Below the pieces are notes generated by a model that saw nothing but the letters and a program-made list of their open reading frames with translations, was not told the DNA's origin and ran no database searches. This document shows, piece by piece, positions 1 through 8,563 of a DNA stretch of 64,000 nucleotides. The DNA is from Granulosicoccus sp964390335 (lineage in GTDB: Bacteria; Pseudomonadota; Gammaproteobacteria; Granulosicoccales; Granulosicoccaceae), in NCBI GenBank assembly GCA_964390335.1, contig CAYMHU010000004.1, forward strand, positions 122,382-186,381, given 5' to 3'. Position 1 is the first letter of the stretch. Every line of letters starts with the position of its first letter. Both the position numbers and the translations under genes were made by a program.

Positions 1-583
1 CTGATTCCATTAGTGCGCGCTCAGCTTCAGGAGCTGGATAACCCAGTTCTATGCCCACTAAGAAACGATCCAGTTGAGATTCCGGTAGTGGAAACGCACC
101 TAACTGATCTGTTGGATTCTGGGTGGCGATAACAAAAAACTCTTCCGGCAAGGCATAAGAGTTTCCATCCACTGATACCTGCCGTTCTTCCATGGCTTCT
201 AGTAACGCGCTTTGTGCTTTAGGAGGCGCACGATTAATTTCATCTGCCAACAGAACAGAAGTAAATACTGGACCTTGTCGGAATTCAAACTGCTGTTCGT
301 TGCTGTTGAAAATTGACACGCCAACAATATCTGCCGGTAATAAATCGCTGGTGAACTGAACTCTCGTTGACTTTAGACCCAAGCACTTACCCAATGAATG
401 TGCAAGTGTGGTTTTACCCGTTCCAGGCACATCCTCGATCAGTAAATGTCCTCTTGCAAGCATGCAGGCTACCGCCAAATTCAGCTGCGGCCGTTTCCCT
501 AAAACGATGGTTTCCAGTACATCGAGTACCTTGGAAACGTCACTGATTGGCGTGATTGCTGTGGAGTTAGCTGGTTGCGTCAT
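1..583 (-). CDS. MoxR-family AAA ATPase (partial, C-terminus outside window)
   Basis: MoxR-type AAA+ ATPases act as chaperones, often for metal insertion or assembly of von Willebrand-domain proteins. The minus strand reads from an ATG at 583 to the window edge without a stop. The visible 194 residues contain the Walker A motif EDVPGTGKTT near residues 50-59, a Walker B LLADEINRAPPKAQSALLEA segment near residue 112, and the sensor-1 region FFVIATQNP followed by LPESQLDRF, all typical of MoxR. The start is the first ATG before the conserved core; no strong ribosome binding site precedes it. The usual partners (DUF58 and VWA proteins) would lie downstream, outside the window, so context cannot be checked. 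Family assignment is firm; the specific client is unknown. Confidence 0.9.
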   Translation of the reverse strand, partial: MTQPANSTAITPISDVSKVLDVLETIVLGKRPQLNLAVACMLARGHLLIEDVPGTGKTTLAHSLGKCLGLKSTRVQFTSDLLPADIVGVSIFNSNEQQFEFRQGPVFTSVLLADEINRAPPKAQSALLEAMEERQVSVDGNSYALPEEFFVIATQNPTDQLGAFPLPESQLDRFLVGIELGYPAPEAERALMES

Positions 584-868
584 TGTGCGTAATGTCAGAT
601 GTAAACGAATATAACGTTTATCGGCCAATATTTGATTGCCTGCGGCGCTAATTGCCGCTTCTTGTCAAAGTGTTCGGCGGTGGTTTTCATAATGTGGACG
701 GGTACTCAAAAAGCCGAATCTACTGCCGCTAGTACAGCAATAGGGTTTGTTTAATCACTGTTTCAATTAAGCAGATATGTAACGATTTCTCAAGCTGTAG
801 TGAGTACAATATAGACGGTATTTTTGCTATGGTTTTCTCAATTTTCGAAAACACACTGCTGGTTTATT

Positions 869-2977
869 ATGGCGCTTAATTGCAACGCTTTGCTTGATCA
901 ATCTAATCGGTACAAAGGGCTTTCAAGTACATCACTTACGTCTTTGTGTGCGATGTTGTTATTGCTGCCACTGAGTGTTTTGGGGCATGGCAGTAATCAT
1001 GGTAGTCACAGCGGCGGCAGTGATGACCTTAGTGCGAATCATGATCTCGGTATCGAAATCGAAAACCTGCAACCCGTGTTGTCTGCCGATATCATTGCGC
1101 CAGCGCCTGCACCGGCATTAAAGCCCTCTGTAGGTGGTCAGTGGTCCGCTGTGTACGATTGGCCTCTAGTTGCCATTCATGCGGCGCTGCTGCCAAACGG
1201 TAATGTGTTGGCATGGGATGCGACACCTGACGATGCAGATGACGACCCTCATACCACTGATAACTTCACCACGCGGGTGACGCTGTGGGATCCCATCAGT
1301 AATACTCATCGGGCAACAAACAACGATACCGACACCGATTTATTTTGTGCAGGTTCGGCTCACCTGTGGGATGGTCGAATCCTGTTTGCAGGTGGTGACA
1401 GCGGCAGAGACGGCGCTAACGGCCCCCTGTCCAACAGTAACATTTATAACCCGCTGACCAACACCTGGCACCGAACAGAAGACATGAATGCGCCACGTTG
1501 GTATTCCTCCGTTGCTACCTTAGCAAACGGAGAGATGCTCACGTTTGGCGGCAGCTATTATCCCAACCCGGTTGGCGAAGTATTTCAATTTAATCAAACC
1601 TGGCGGCCATTGTCGGGTGGCTTGCCAATAGAAATAAGTGGCGACTATCAGTGGCTGCAGCAAACACCGGAAGGTTCAGTGATCTTTTTTGGCCCTGAGA
1701 ATTTGGTTGCGGACATCGAGACTGACGGCGCCGGTCGTTACACTCCGCTTTCTACCCGAGATAATCTGGCATTGCGTGATTACGGAAGCTATGCGATGTA
1801 TGACGTTGGCAAAATATTAGTATCCGGCGGCGCGGATGGACAAAAAAGCGCGATTGTTATCGATACCGCATCTAGGCAGGTCAGGGACACCACACCAATG
1901 AGTATTGGTCGTCGACAACACAATCTAACGATATTAGCGGACGGTTCTGTGTTGTCGTCAGGCGGCAACAGCGACGGTACTCGGTACTTCAGTCCAACAG
2001 CCGGTGTGTTCACGCCCGAACTTTGGGACCCTGCTACTGAACAATGGACTGAGTTGAACCCGATGCAAGCTGACAGACAATACCACTCCATTGCGTTGTT
2101 GCTAAAAGACGGTCGCGTGCTGTCGGCAGGTGGCGGTATTTGTGGAGATTGCTATGCTGCTGGATACGAAGAACGCAATGGCGAAGTGTATAGCCCACCG
2201 TATCTATTTAATGAAGACGGTACATTATCCGACCGGCCGCAATTAGCAGCAGTGCCAAGTCAAGTCAATTATGCGCAACGGATTTCACTGAACATTAACA
2301 CCGAAGGCTCAATTGAGAAAGCGCATCTTATAAAACTCGGTTCGGTCACGCACTCTGAAAACCAGGATCAACGGCTTGTTCCATTATCATTTCAAGCCAG
2401 CTCAAATTCGATCAGTTTTACTATGCCCGCTGATCGAGCAGTCGCGCCGCCGGGACACTACCTATTATTTGTGGTTAATTCAAATGGGGTGCCGTCTACT
2501 GGTTCGATTGTGAAGCTTGGTCAGCCATTATTGAAAGCTGGTCAGCAAGTGGTAAACACTCACGAAATTAATCAGGTCGATGTTTATGAAACCGTAGCCA
2601 CTACGGGTACAGTCAACGTGAGTCTATCGGCTGCGAGTGCGTTGACGTTGCATATTTCAGCTAATGCACCTAGCAATAACAACCCACCGCAAACCACACT
2701 GTGCCAACAGGTAACCAATACCAATGGTGTTGCGAGTTGTGAGCTTGCTGTTGGGTCGGGGTCTGTGCTCTACATTGGTGTATCCGGTAATAACCGGGTA
2801 GATTACACGCTGAATTTCAACGATGATGGCGTTGCCATTGCGGATGCGCCCGTCATTACAGCTACTACGGGTTCAGGCTCCCCAGGCGTCAAAACCAGCA
2901 CGGGCTTTGGTGCATTGGGTTGGTTTTCAATGTGGGTGCTGTTGTTGGTGCCAGTGGTTCGATTGTTTAAATGGTAA
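869..2977 (+). CDS. Secreted galactose oxidase-like copper radical oxidase (kelch + DUF1929)
   Basis: Predicted extracytoplasmic mononuclear copper oxidase of the galactose/glyoxal oxidase family, which oxidises alcohols or aldehydes and makes hydrogen peroxide. Numbering from the ATG at 869, all five active-site positions of the family are visible: the Cys of LFCAGS (C160) and the Tyr of PRWYSS (Y212) for the Cys-Tyr cofactor, Tyr-His of RQYHSI (Y405, H406) and the His of SVTHSE (H495). Kelch-like repeats (DGRILFAGG, NGEMLTFGG, DGSVLSSGG, DGRVLSAGG) form the propeller and a DUF1929-type immunoglobulin-like domain follows. A signal peptide with core LLLLPLSVLG precedes a His/Gly/Ser-rich stretch. 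The C-terminus is a Gly/Ser linker, a hydrophobic segment and a basic end, resembling GlyGly-CTERM sorting tails. A TTG at 824 is an alternative start. The substrate is not predictable. Confidence 0.82.
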   Translation: MALNCNALLDQSNRYKGLSSTSLTSLCAMLLLLPLSVLGHGSNHGSHSGGSDDLSANHDLGIEIENLQPVLSADIIAPAPAPALKPSVGGQWSAVYDWPLVAIHAALLPNGNVLAWDATPDDADDDPHTTDNFTTRVTLWDPISNTHRATNNDTDTDLFCAGSAHLWDGRILFAGGDSGRDGANGPLSNSNIYNPLTNTWHRTEDMNAPRWYSSVATLANGEMLTFGGSYYPNPVGEVFQFNQTWRPLSGGLPIEISGDYQWLQQTPEGSVIFFGPENLVADIETDGAGRYTPLSTRDNLALRDYGSYAMYDVGKILVSGGADGQKSAIVIDTASRQVRDTTPMSIGRRQHNLTILADGSVLSSGGNSDGTRYFSPTAGVFTPELWDPATEQWTELNPMQADRQYHSIALLLKDGRVLSAGGGICGDCYAAGYEERNGEVYSPPYLFNEDGTLSDRPQLAAVPSQVNYAQRISLNINTEGSIEKAHLIKLGSVTHSENQDQRLVPLSFQASSNSISFTMPADRAVAPPGHYLLFVVNSNGVPSTGSIVKLGQPLLKAGQQVVNTHEINQVDVYETVATTGTVNVSLSAASALTLHISANAPSNNNPPQTTLCQQVTNTNGVASCELAVGSGSVLYIGVSGNNRVDYTLNFNDDGVAIADAPVITATTGSGSPGVKTSTGFGALGWFSMWVLLLVPVVRLFKW

Positions 2978-3034
2978 CCCGCGCTTTGGTATACTGTAAG
3001 CCATCGGATATTTAGCCAATAACAGCCAATCAGT

Positions 3035-5830
3035 GTGAAAAATTTCTTAAAGTCAGATCGTCATTCTCACAAAGATCCTCAAGTCAGAATAGACTCACTG
3101 CAAGACATCGACGCCAGCACATCTGAAGGTCAGTCAATTATTGACAAACTGGCGTCCGACGATACCGACAACAATGTTCGTTTAGCAGCAATTAATATAT
3201 TGGTTAACTTGCCATTGTTGAGTCGGTTTATGTCCGGTGTGGATGGCACTGCAATCGCACAGGGCGCTGAGGCCAGAGTGGTTGCGTTACTGGCCGATAA
3301 CGCAGTTGCTGAAACGCAGGCCTTAGCGCTTTTAGAATCACAACAGCACACGTTTGCTCCGATGATGGCAAATCACAGTGCCAGTGAAAAAATTCGTAAT
3401 GAGGCGATTAACAAGATTACCGATGAAGCCACGTTGCTAAAAGTGGTTCAGCAATCACGATTCCATGATGCGCGCATGAGTTGCGCCAGCCGCCTATCTC
3501 AGCACGATAATATAAAAGCTGCACAGCAGTCGTGTCGAAATCGCGATAAGGTCGTTGCAAAAATGTTGCAACAACAGTTAGACGAAAAAGCAGCAGCCGA
3601 AGCCGCAGAAATTGCCGCAGTACATGCGGTAACGTCAACTAAAGATGCTATTCGCGCATTAGCCGATAGCGTATGGTCTCCGCAAACAGCAGGTAAGCTG
3701 CAATCCTTGAAACACAAGTGGAATTCTTTCGATGCACCGCTAAAGTCGGACTACGACGTAACGTTTGCTAATGCTGTAAAACGCGTGCAAACGTTAATCG
3801 ATGAACATACCAAAACAACCGAAGAAGCATCGACGTCATCAACGGACTCCAACGATGCAGTCGCTGATAACCCAACAACAACTAATCAGAGCGACACAGA
3901 CACGGTAGTTGCCAAGCCAGATCCGGAACGTGACGCGTTACTGGCGATGCTCAGTGAGAAGTCGATTGCCGAGCTGGACAGTGTTAAACCTGACACGACT
4001 CCCGAAACGGGTACGGATGCGCATACCTTATGGTCGCATGCTACGTCAGTAGCCGTTATGTTCGATCCTCCATATGATTTGGCAAAAGGCCGTCCGGCCG
4101 CGATAAAGCAACGCCTGAAACGCATCGGCACTTTACTTAACACCGACCAACTCTTACCGGGCGTTGATATGTCCCGGTGTAAATACATGGTAGAGCTGCA
4201 AGAACACCACACTGCGTTGCGCAATCGTCTGGAAAAAGCAGAGCAAGAGTCGCGTGATCGGGTAAAAGCAACACATCGACAGTTTGGTGCTTTAAATGCA
4301 CTGGTAGCCGAAGGTAAATGGGGTCCGGCAAACAGCATGTTCCGGCGCATAAAGAAAAAAGTCGATGCAATGGAAACAGCCGAACGCAATCAAATAGATG
4401 ACAAGTTGTCATTGGCGGAGAAAAAGCTCGATGAAATGGCAGATTGGCAAGACTTCGCTGCACGGCCTAAATTGGAAGCGTTGTGCGTTGATATGGAAAG
4501 CCTTCCGGCTAAGTCATTAAAGCCTGAAGCGTTAGCGAAAGAAGTAAAATCGCTGCAGTCTCAATGGAAAGCACTAGGAGCGAGTCGCGCGTCTAACGAT
4601 TTATGGGCAAGGTTTAAAGCGGCCGGCGATACGGCATACGAACCCTGTAAAGCTTACTTTGAACAAAAGCATGCAGAGCGCCAAACCAAAATCGACACCA
4701 AAATTAAGATCTGTGATGAGCTAGAAAAATCAGCTCAGGAGATAGACTGGAGCGCTCCGGATTGGAAAAAGATTCAGCGTAAAGTCAGTGATGCAAAACG
4801 CGACTGGAGTAAAAACAGGGTGCAGGATCGAAAACCTGATCCAGCGCTGGAAGAGCGTTTCTCACATGCATTAAAGCCGTTCGAAGAAAAGCTGAACGAG
4901 CAATATGATGCGAATGTGCTTGAGAAAAAAGCGCTAATCGAAAAAGTCAGCAAGCTTGCTGAGGGCGATATTAATCAGCATTCCGCCAATCAAGCTAAAC
5001 GCCTGTTAAGTGCGTGGAAGCTAGTCGGTATTGTTAGGCGAAAAGATGATCAAGCGCTGTGGGAAGAGTTTAACGGTCACCTTCGAACCATCTATAAGCA
5101 TCAAAGCAATGTTAAGCGTGAGCAATATCAAGCCAGTATGAGCCACGTGTTTCGTGCCCGCGAGATTGTTAAAACACTGCGCGCAATTGCAAAAGGTTCT
5201 AACTACGATGAAGCTCAGATTCAGGCGCTGCAAGCTGAGTTCCAGGCTCTGGATGAATTTCCTGATAAAGATAAGAAATTCTTGCTACGTGATTTTCGTG
5301 GTGCATTAGATGCCTGTTCAAAGTTGCAAGCTAATGCCAGTAAGCAACGAGCGAAAGCCGAGCGCAGCGAGGTTCAACGATTAGTCGAGTTGTGTGAACA
5401 GTTGGAAGCTGCTGTAGAAAATCCCTCATCTGCAAACGAGAATCTATGTGACGATATTGCACATGCGTGGGAATCTGGCAGTCATCCTGTACCTCGAGAG
5501 ATGCTGGCAAAGCTCAATTCGCGACGCAACGCAGCCCTGGCTCACTTGGAAGCAGGTACTCAATTTGATTATGTAGCAAACGAGACACAGCGTCGTGAAA
5601 TCCTGATACGTATGGAAATTCTGACCGAGAAAGAAACACCTGCCGAAGACAAATCGCTACGCATGCAGTATCAGTTAGCGCATTTAAGTGAAGGCATGAC
5701 GTCATCCGCTGTGTTGGACAAGAAGTCGGCATTGGCAGAGCTAGAGCGAGAATGGATGAGTGCTGGCCCCGTTGCCGGGCATGTGAAAGATGCATTGCAG
5801 TCGCGGTATCTGGCAGTAACGGGTCACTAA
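3035..5830 (+). CDS. DUF349 domain-containing coiled-coil protein
   Basis: A 931-residue soluble protein of the DUF349 family, whose function is not established. The N-terminus has a HEAT-like stretch (residues 10-60, with NVRLAAINILVNL), followed by several DUF349-type repeats rich in charged helices and spaced tryptophans (for example QWKALGASRASNDLWARFKAAGD, shown here only in part as WKALG and LWARFKAAGD). A low-complexity Thr/Asp/Ser linker lies near residues 265-295. No signal peptide or membrane segment is visible. The start is a GTG; the 58-bp gap after the preceding gene contains a TATACT hexamer that could be a -10 element. The EAL gene begins 27 bp downstream on the same strand, suggesting co-transcription. 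Function unknown. Confidence 0.85.
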   Translation: MKNFLKSDRHSHKDPQVRIDSLQDIDASTSEGQSIIDKLASDDTDNNVRLAAINILVNLPLLSRFMSGVDGTAIAQGAEARVVALLADNAVAETQALALLESQQHTFAPMMANHSASEKIRNEAINKITDEATLLKVVQQSRFHDARMSCASRLSQHDNIKAAQQSCRNRDKVVAKMLQQQLDEKAAAEAAEIAAVHAVTSTKDAIRALADSVWSPQTAGKLQSLKHKWNSFDAPLKSDYDVTFANAVKRVQTLIDEHTKTTEEASTSSTDSNDAVADNPTTTNQSDTDTVVAKPDPERDALLAMLSEKSIAELDSVKPDTTPETGTDAHTLWSHATSVAVMFDPPYDLAKGRPAAIKQRLKRIGTLLNTDQLLPGVDMSRCKYMVELQEHHTALRNRLEKAEQESRDRVKATHRQFGALNALVAEGKWGPANSMFRRIKKKVDAMETAERNQIDDKLSLAEKKLDEMADWQDFAARPKLEALCVDMESLPAKSLKPEALAKEVKSLQSQWKALGASRASNDLWARFKAAGDTAYEPCKAYFEQKHAERQTKIDTKIKICDELEKSAQEIDWSAPDWKKIQRKVSDAKRDWSKNRVQDRKPDPALEERFSHALKPFEEKLNEQYDANVLEKKALIEKVSKLAEGDINQHSANQAKRLLSAWKLVGIVRRKDDQALWEEFNGHLRTIYKHQSNVKREQYQASMSHVFRAREIVKTLRAIAKGSNYDEAQIQALQAEFQALDEFPDKDKKFLLRDFRGALDACSKLQANASKQRAKAERSEVQRLVELCEQLEAAVENPSSANENLCDDIAHAWESGSHPVPREMLAKLNSRRNAALAHLEAGTQFDYVANETQRREILIRMEILTEKETPAEDKSLRMQYQLAHLSEGMTSSAVLDKKSALAELEREWMSAGPVAGHVKDALQSRYLAVTGH

Positions 5831-5857
5831 TCAACCAACGCTATTGTCAATTTCCTA

Positions 5858-7039
5858 ATGGAATCACTCATATCTCAACAGGCGTTGGAGCGTGCAATTG
5901 CCAATGATGAGTTGTTGCTGTTTTATCAACCCAAAGTCAGTCTGCTTACCGGGCAAGTGATTGGGGCGGAAGCTCTCGTTAGATGGAGTGATGCAGAAGG
6001 TCAGATAGTTTCTCCCAACGCATTCATACCACTGGCTGAAAGCAGTGGATTGTTGCATGATTTGACCATCAGATTACTCGACCAATTAGTTGATGCAGCA
6101 GTAGAGTTAAAGCAGCACAGCAGTGGTTTGGCCTTGTCGATCAACGTTGCGCCTAACGATCTTCAATCTCACGCCATCAGTAATCATATAAAGGGTTTTA
6201 TAGATCAAGGCATCATTGCGGCGGATGATCTGCAAATAGAAGTTACAGAAAGTATCGTAATGGATAACTTCGATCTTATCCAAGATGACATCGTGCGGTT
6301 AACGGATTTGGGTATTAAGGTACTCATGGATGATTTTGGTACCGGGTACTCCTCGATCGATCGACTCAGTCAGTTGCCTTTTTCTGCGCTTAAGCTGGAT
6401 CAGGGTGTGGTTAAACGCATGGGAACGTCGCGACAAAATCTAAATGTGGTTAAGTCTTCCATATCCATGGCTCGTGAGCTCAGGATGACTTCAATTGCAG
6501 AAGGAATTGAATCGGCTGCGGTCTATAATTTTTTAATGGCCAATGGTTGTGAAGAGGCACAAGGTTTTTTTATCAGTAAGCCTATAGCACTAAATGAGTT
6601 CTTCGCTTTTGCATCGCAACAGCATGGTTTTGAAGGCTCTCAGATTGGTCGTATCCATCAAACTGTGCTCAATGTGTTGTACCAGCGCAAGTGTTTGTTC
6701 GATATGCTGTTTTGTGACTCATATGATGCACAGGGTAGCCTGCCTTCGGTACTCGATCCCGACATCAATGCCATGCTTGAAAAATCCCGGATTGGAATAT
6801 GGTATTTTGGGGTTGGTCAACAGCTCAGCGGTTTGCAAGCGTTTGATTCACTGGAAGGGCCCATCCGCGCAATGCACAAGTTGAGTCAGGAGTTGGTCGA
6901 TGCCGATTTGTCATCACTTTCAGTGAGTCAGCGTCGTAATTATTTACAGGGGATGGATGGACAAGTGAACAACATTGTCACATTGCTGCATACGCTTGAA
7001 AGTACCTTGTTAGTTAAAACCATTGAGTCTGACATTTAG
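5858..7039 (+). CDS. EAL-domain c-di-GMP phosphodiesterase with degenerate CZB-like C-terminal domain
   Basis: Predicted cytoplasmic enzyme that hydrolyses cyclic di-GMP to pGpG. Residues 1-255 are an EAL domain with the signature EAL at 38-40, Asn96 in SINVAPNDL, Glu129 region in EVTES, the metal/catalytic loop DDFGTGYSS starting at D158, Lys179 in KLD, and the AEGIE and QGFFISKP motifs, so it looks catalytically competent. Residues about 265-390 resemble a chemoreceptor zinc-binding (CZB) domain: an IGIWYFGVG segment matches the usual CxFGKW motif and PIRAMH matches PHxxxH. The Cys position is Ser310 and one His is Ile336, so the zinc site appears lost while His340 remains. There is no GGDEF or transmembrane segment. 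The gene lies 27 bp after the DUF349 gene. Confidence 0.88.
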   Translation: MESLISQQALERAIANDELLLFYQPKVSLLTGQVIGAEALVRWSDAEGQIVSPNAFIPLAESSGLLHDLTIRLLDQLVDAAVELKQHSSGLALSINVAPNDLQSHAISNHIKGFIDQGIIAADDLQIEVTESIVMDNFDLIQDDIVRLTDLGIKVLMDDFGTGYSSIDRLSQLPFSALKLDQGVVKRMGTSRQNLNVVKSSISMARELRMTSIAEGIESAAVYNFLMANGCEEAQGFFISKPIALNEFFAFASQQHGFEGSQIGRIHQTVLNVLYQRKCLFDMLFCDSYDAQGSLPSVLDPDINAMLEKSRIGIWYFGVGQQLSGLQAFDSLEGPIRAMHKLSQELVDADLSSLSVSQRRNYLQGMDGQVNNIVTLLHTLESTLLVKTIESDI

Positions 7040-7115
7040 CGTTAGTGTGGTAAGGGTTTAGCGCTATATAAGCGTTAGTTTACAAACATTATTCATTCAC
7101 GATTGAGGAGTTGCT

Positions 7116-8315
7116 GTGCACGCCGATGATCTGCGATACCGGAACGATAAAGAACAATGTGATGCATTGCTCCAGGAACGCGATGTACAACGCGTTAATG
7201 AAGCGATAGAAGAACACGAAGCCGAAGGTCCAACTGGATTACGTCGCCGTCTATTGTCAACTTCGGTGCGGCTAAGTCGTAAAATGGCGCCAGATATTTA
7301 TGCGCTGTCTGATGAGTGTGTAGAGCGCCTGTCCATGGATATTCCGCTCGAACTATACGTTTATGCCAGTCCACAGTTTAATGCCATGTGTTTTAAACCA
7401 GAAGAAGGACGTTTGTATGTCATGTTTTCTTCTGCATTATTAGAAAGCTTTACACCGAAAGAACTGCAATTTGTAATGGGTCATGAGTTTGGTCACTATA
7501 TTTACGATCATCACTCCATCCCCATTGGTTATCTCGTTAAAGGTAAATCCCGCCCTGATCCCAAGCTTGCCTTGCGATTATTCGCATGGTCGCGTAACGC
7601 AGAGATTTCAGCGGACAGAGCAGGTGCGTATTGCGCGCAAGACCTGCATAGTGTTGCCAGCGCATTATTTAAATTGGCATCAGGCTTAACCGGCTCAACA
7701 GTTAAATTTGATTTAGATGAATTTTTGCAGCAAGTAGATGACATGCAAGCAGCTGACGCTGAACCGGGGCAAGGTGCTCCAGAAGGTGACTGGTTTTCGA
7801 CTCACCCTTTCAGTCCTTTGCGTGTAAAGGCACTGCGTCTGTTTTTTGAATCCAATTTAATGGACAAGAACGGTACTTCATTAGATGTATTGGATGTTGG
7901 TGTGCAACGTTTAATGAGTTTGATGGAGCCGAGCTATCTTGACGCGCGAACTGACGCAGCAATAGCTATGCGACACCTCTTATTTGCTGGTTCAATCGCT
8001 GTAGCAAATTCTGCAGGCGGTGTAACTGACGAGGAAATCGCGGCGTTTGAGAAATTCTTTGAAAAGGGCGATTACAACGACAAGCTCAACGCTAAACGCA
8101 TAGAAGAAGAATTACCGCAACGCATTCAACGCACCAAGGAAAATGCAACTGAACCACAGTGCATGCAAGTTATTCGCGACCTATGTGTTATTGCAATGGC
8201 TGATGGCAATGTTGTCGATGCAGAACTTGATGTATTGAATTCAATTGCAGATGGATTGGGCGTCTCAAGAACCTTTGTATGTCAAACCATTGAGCAAGAT
8301 CTCGAACCAGATTAA
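7116..8315 (+). CDS. M48 family metallopeptidase with C-terminal TerB-like domain
   Basis: Predicted zinc peptidase of the M48 (Ste24/HtpX-like) group. The catalytic motif HEFGH is at residues 123-127 and the third-ligand region EISADRAG begins at Glu163. The C-terminal 60-70 residues (VIRDLCVIAMADGNVVDAEL and beyond) match the TerB/DjlA-N type all-helical acidic domain. No signal peptide or strong transmembrane segments are visible, so unlike HtpX it is likely soluble or peripheral. The start is a GTG at 7116 preceded by GAGGAG at a suitable distance. Upstream are the DUF349 and EAL genes on the same strand, with a 76-bp gap. Substrate unknown; the M48 plus TerB arrangement suggests an envelope or stress role, which is inference. 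Confidence 0.85.
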   Translation: MHADDLRYRNDKEQCDALLQERDVQRVNEAIEEHEAEGPTGLRRRLLSTSVRLSRKMAPDIYALSDECVERLSMDIPLELYVYASPQFNAMCFKPEEGRLYVMFSSALLESFTPKELQFVMGHEFGHYIYDHHSIPIGYLVKGKSRPDPKLALRLFAWSRNAEISADRAGAYCAQDLHSVASALFKLASGLTGSTVKFDLDEFLQQVDDMQAADAEPGQGAPEGDWFSTHPFSPLRVKALRLFFESNLMDKNGTSLDVLDVGVQRLMSLMEPSYLDARTDAAIAMRHLLFAGSIAVANSAGGVTDEEIAAFEKFFEKGDYNDKLNAKRIEEELPQRIQRTKENATEPQCMQVIRDLCVIAMADGNVVDAELDVLNSIADGLGVSRTFVCQTIEQDLEPD

Positions 8316-8370
8316 GCGTAGTAACAAGCGCATATAAGCCACATATAAAGCGTAAACCCTTATAAAGAGC

Positions 8371-8387
8371 CGCACCAACATGGTGCG
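8371..8387. promoter_or_regulatory. Candidate NtrC-binding site upstream of amt-glnK
   Basis: A perfect dyad CGCACC-N5-GGTGCG about 177 bp before the amt start. It matches the enterobacterial NtrC enhancer consensus TGCACC-N5-GGTGCA except for the outermost base pair. Its position upstream of nitrogen genes fits activation from an enhancer. No convincing sigma-54 promoter (GG-N10-GC) was found in the following 170 bp, so the assignment is tentative. Confidence 0.5.
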
Positions 8388-8563
8388 ACTGCCCCGCGAT
8401 AAAGCGCCTGTTTTATGCTTTAGATCACTGATAGTGCATAAATCGATTTTTTTGGTGCAAGACGTCTTTGTACTTTGCTAACATCGGCACCCACAGTCGC
8501 GTTGCAAAACAGAAAGTGTGTTAGCACGCTTTAAAAATCACTTAAATCTACAGGTAATTTTCT

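Noticed and set aside
408..614. Plus-strand ORF of 68 codons
   Set aside because: It lies antisense over the moxR coding sequence, which has clear Walker motifs; treated as a shadow.
824..868. TTG 824 as start of the oxidase gene
   Set aside because: The ATG at 869 gives the same frame with a better signal peptide; the earlier start adds an aromatic, unlikely N-terminus.
7040..7115. Repeated GCGTTAGT motifs before the M48 gene
   Set aside because: Only two short copies; no larger repeat structure or RNA-gene fold.
8388..8563. Sigma-54 promoter for amt
   Set aside because: The candidate GGCAC...TTGC elements have the wrong GG-to-GC spacing; none fits the -24/-12 rule.
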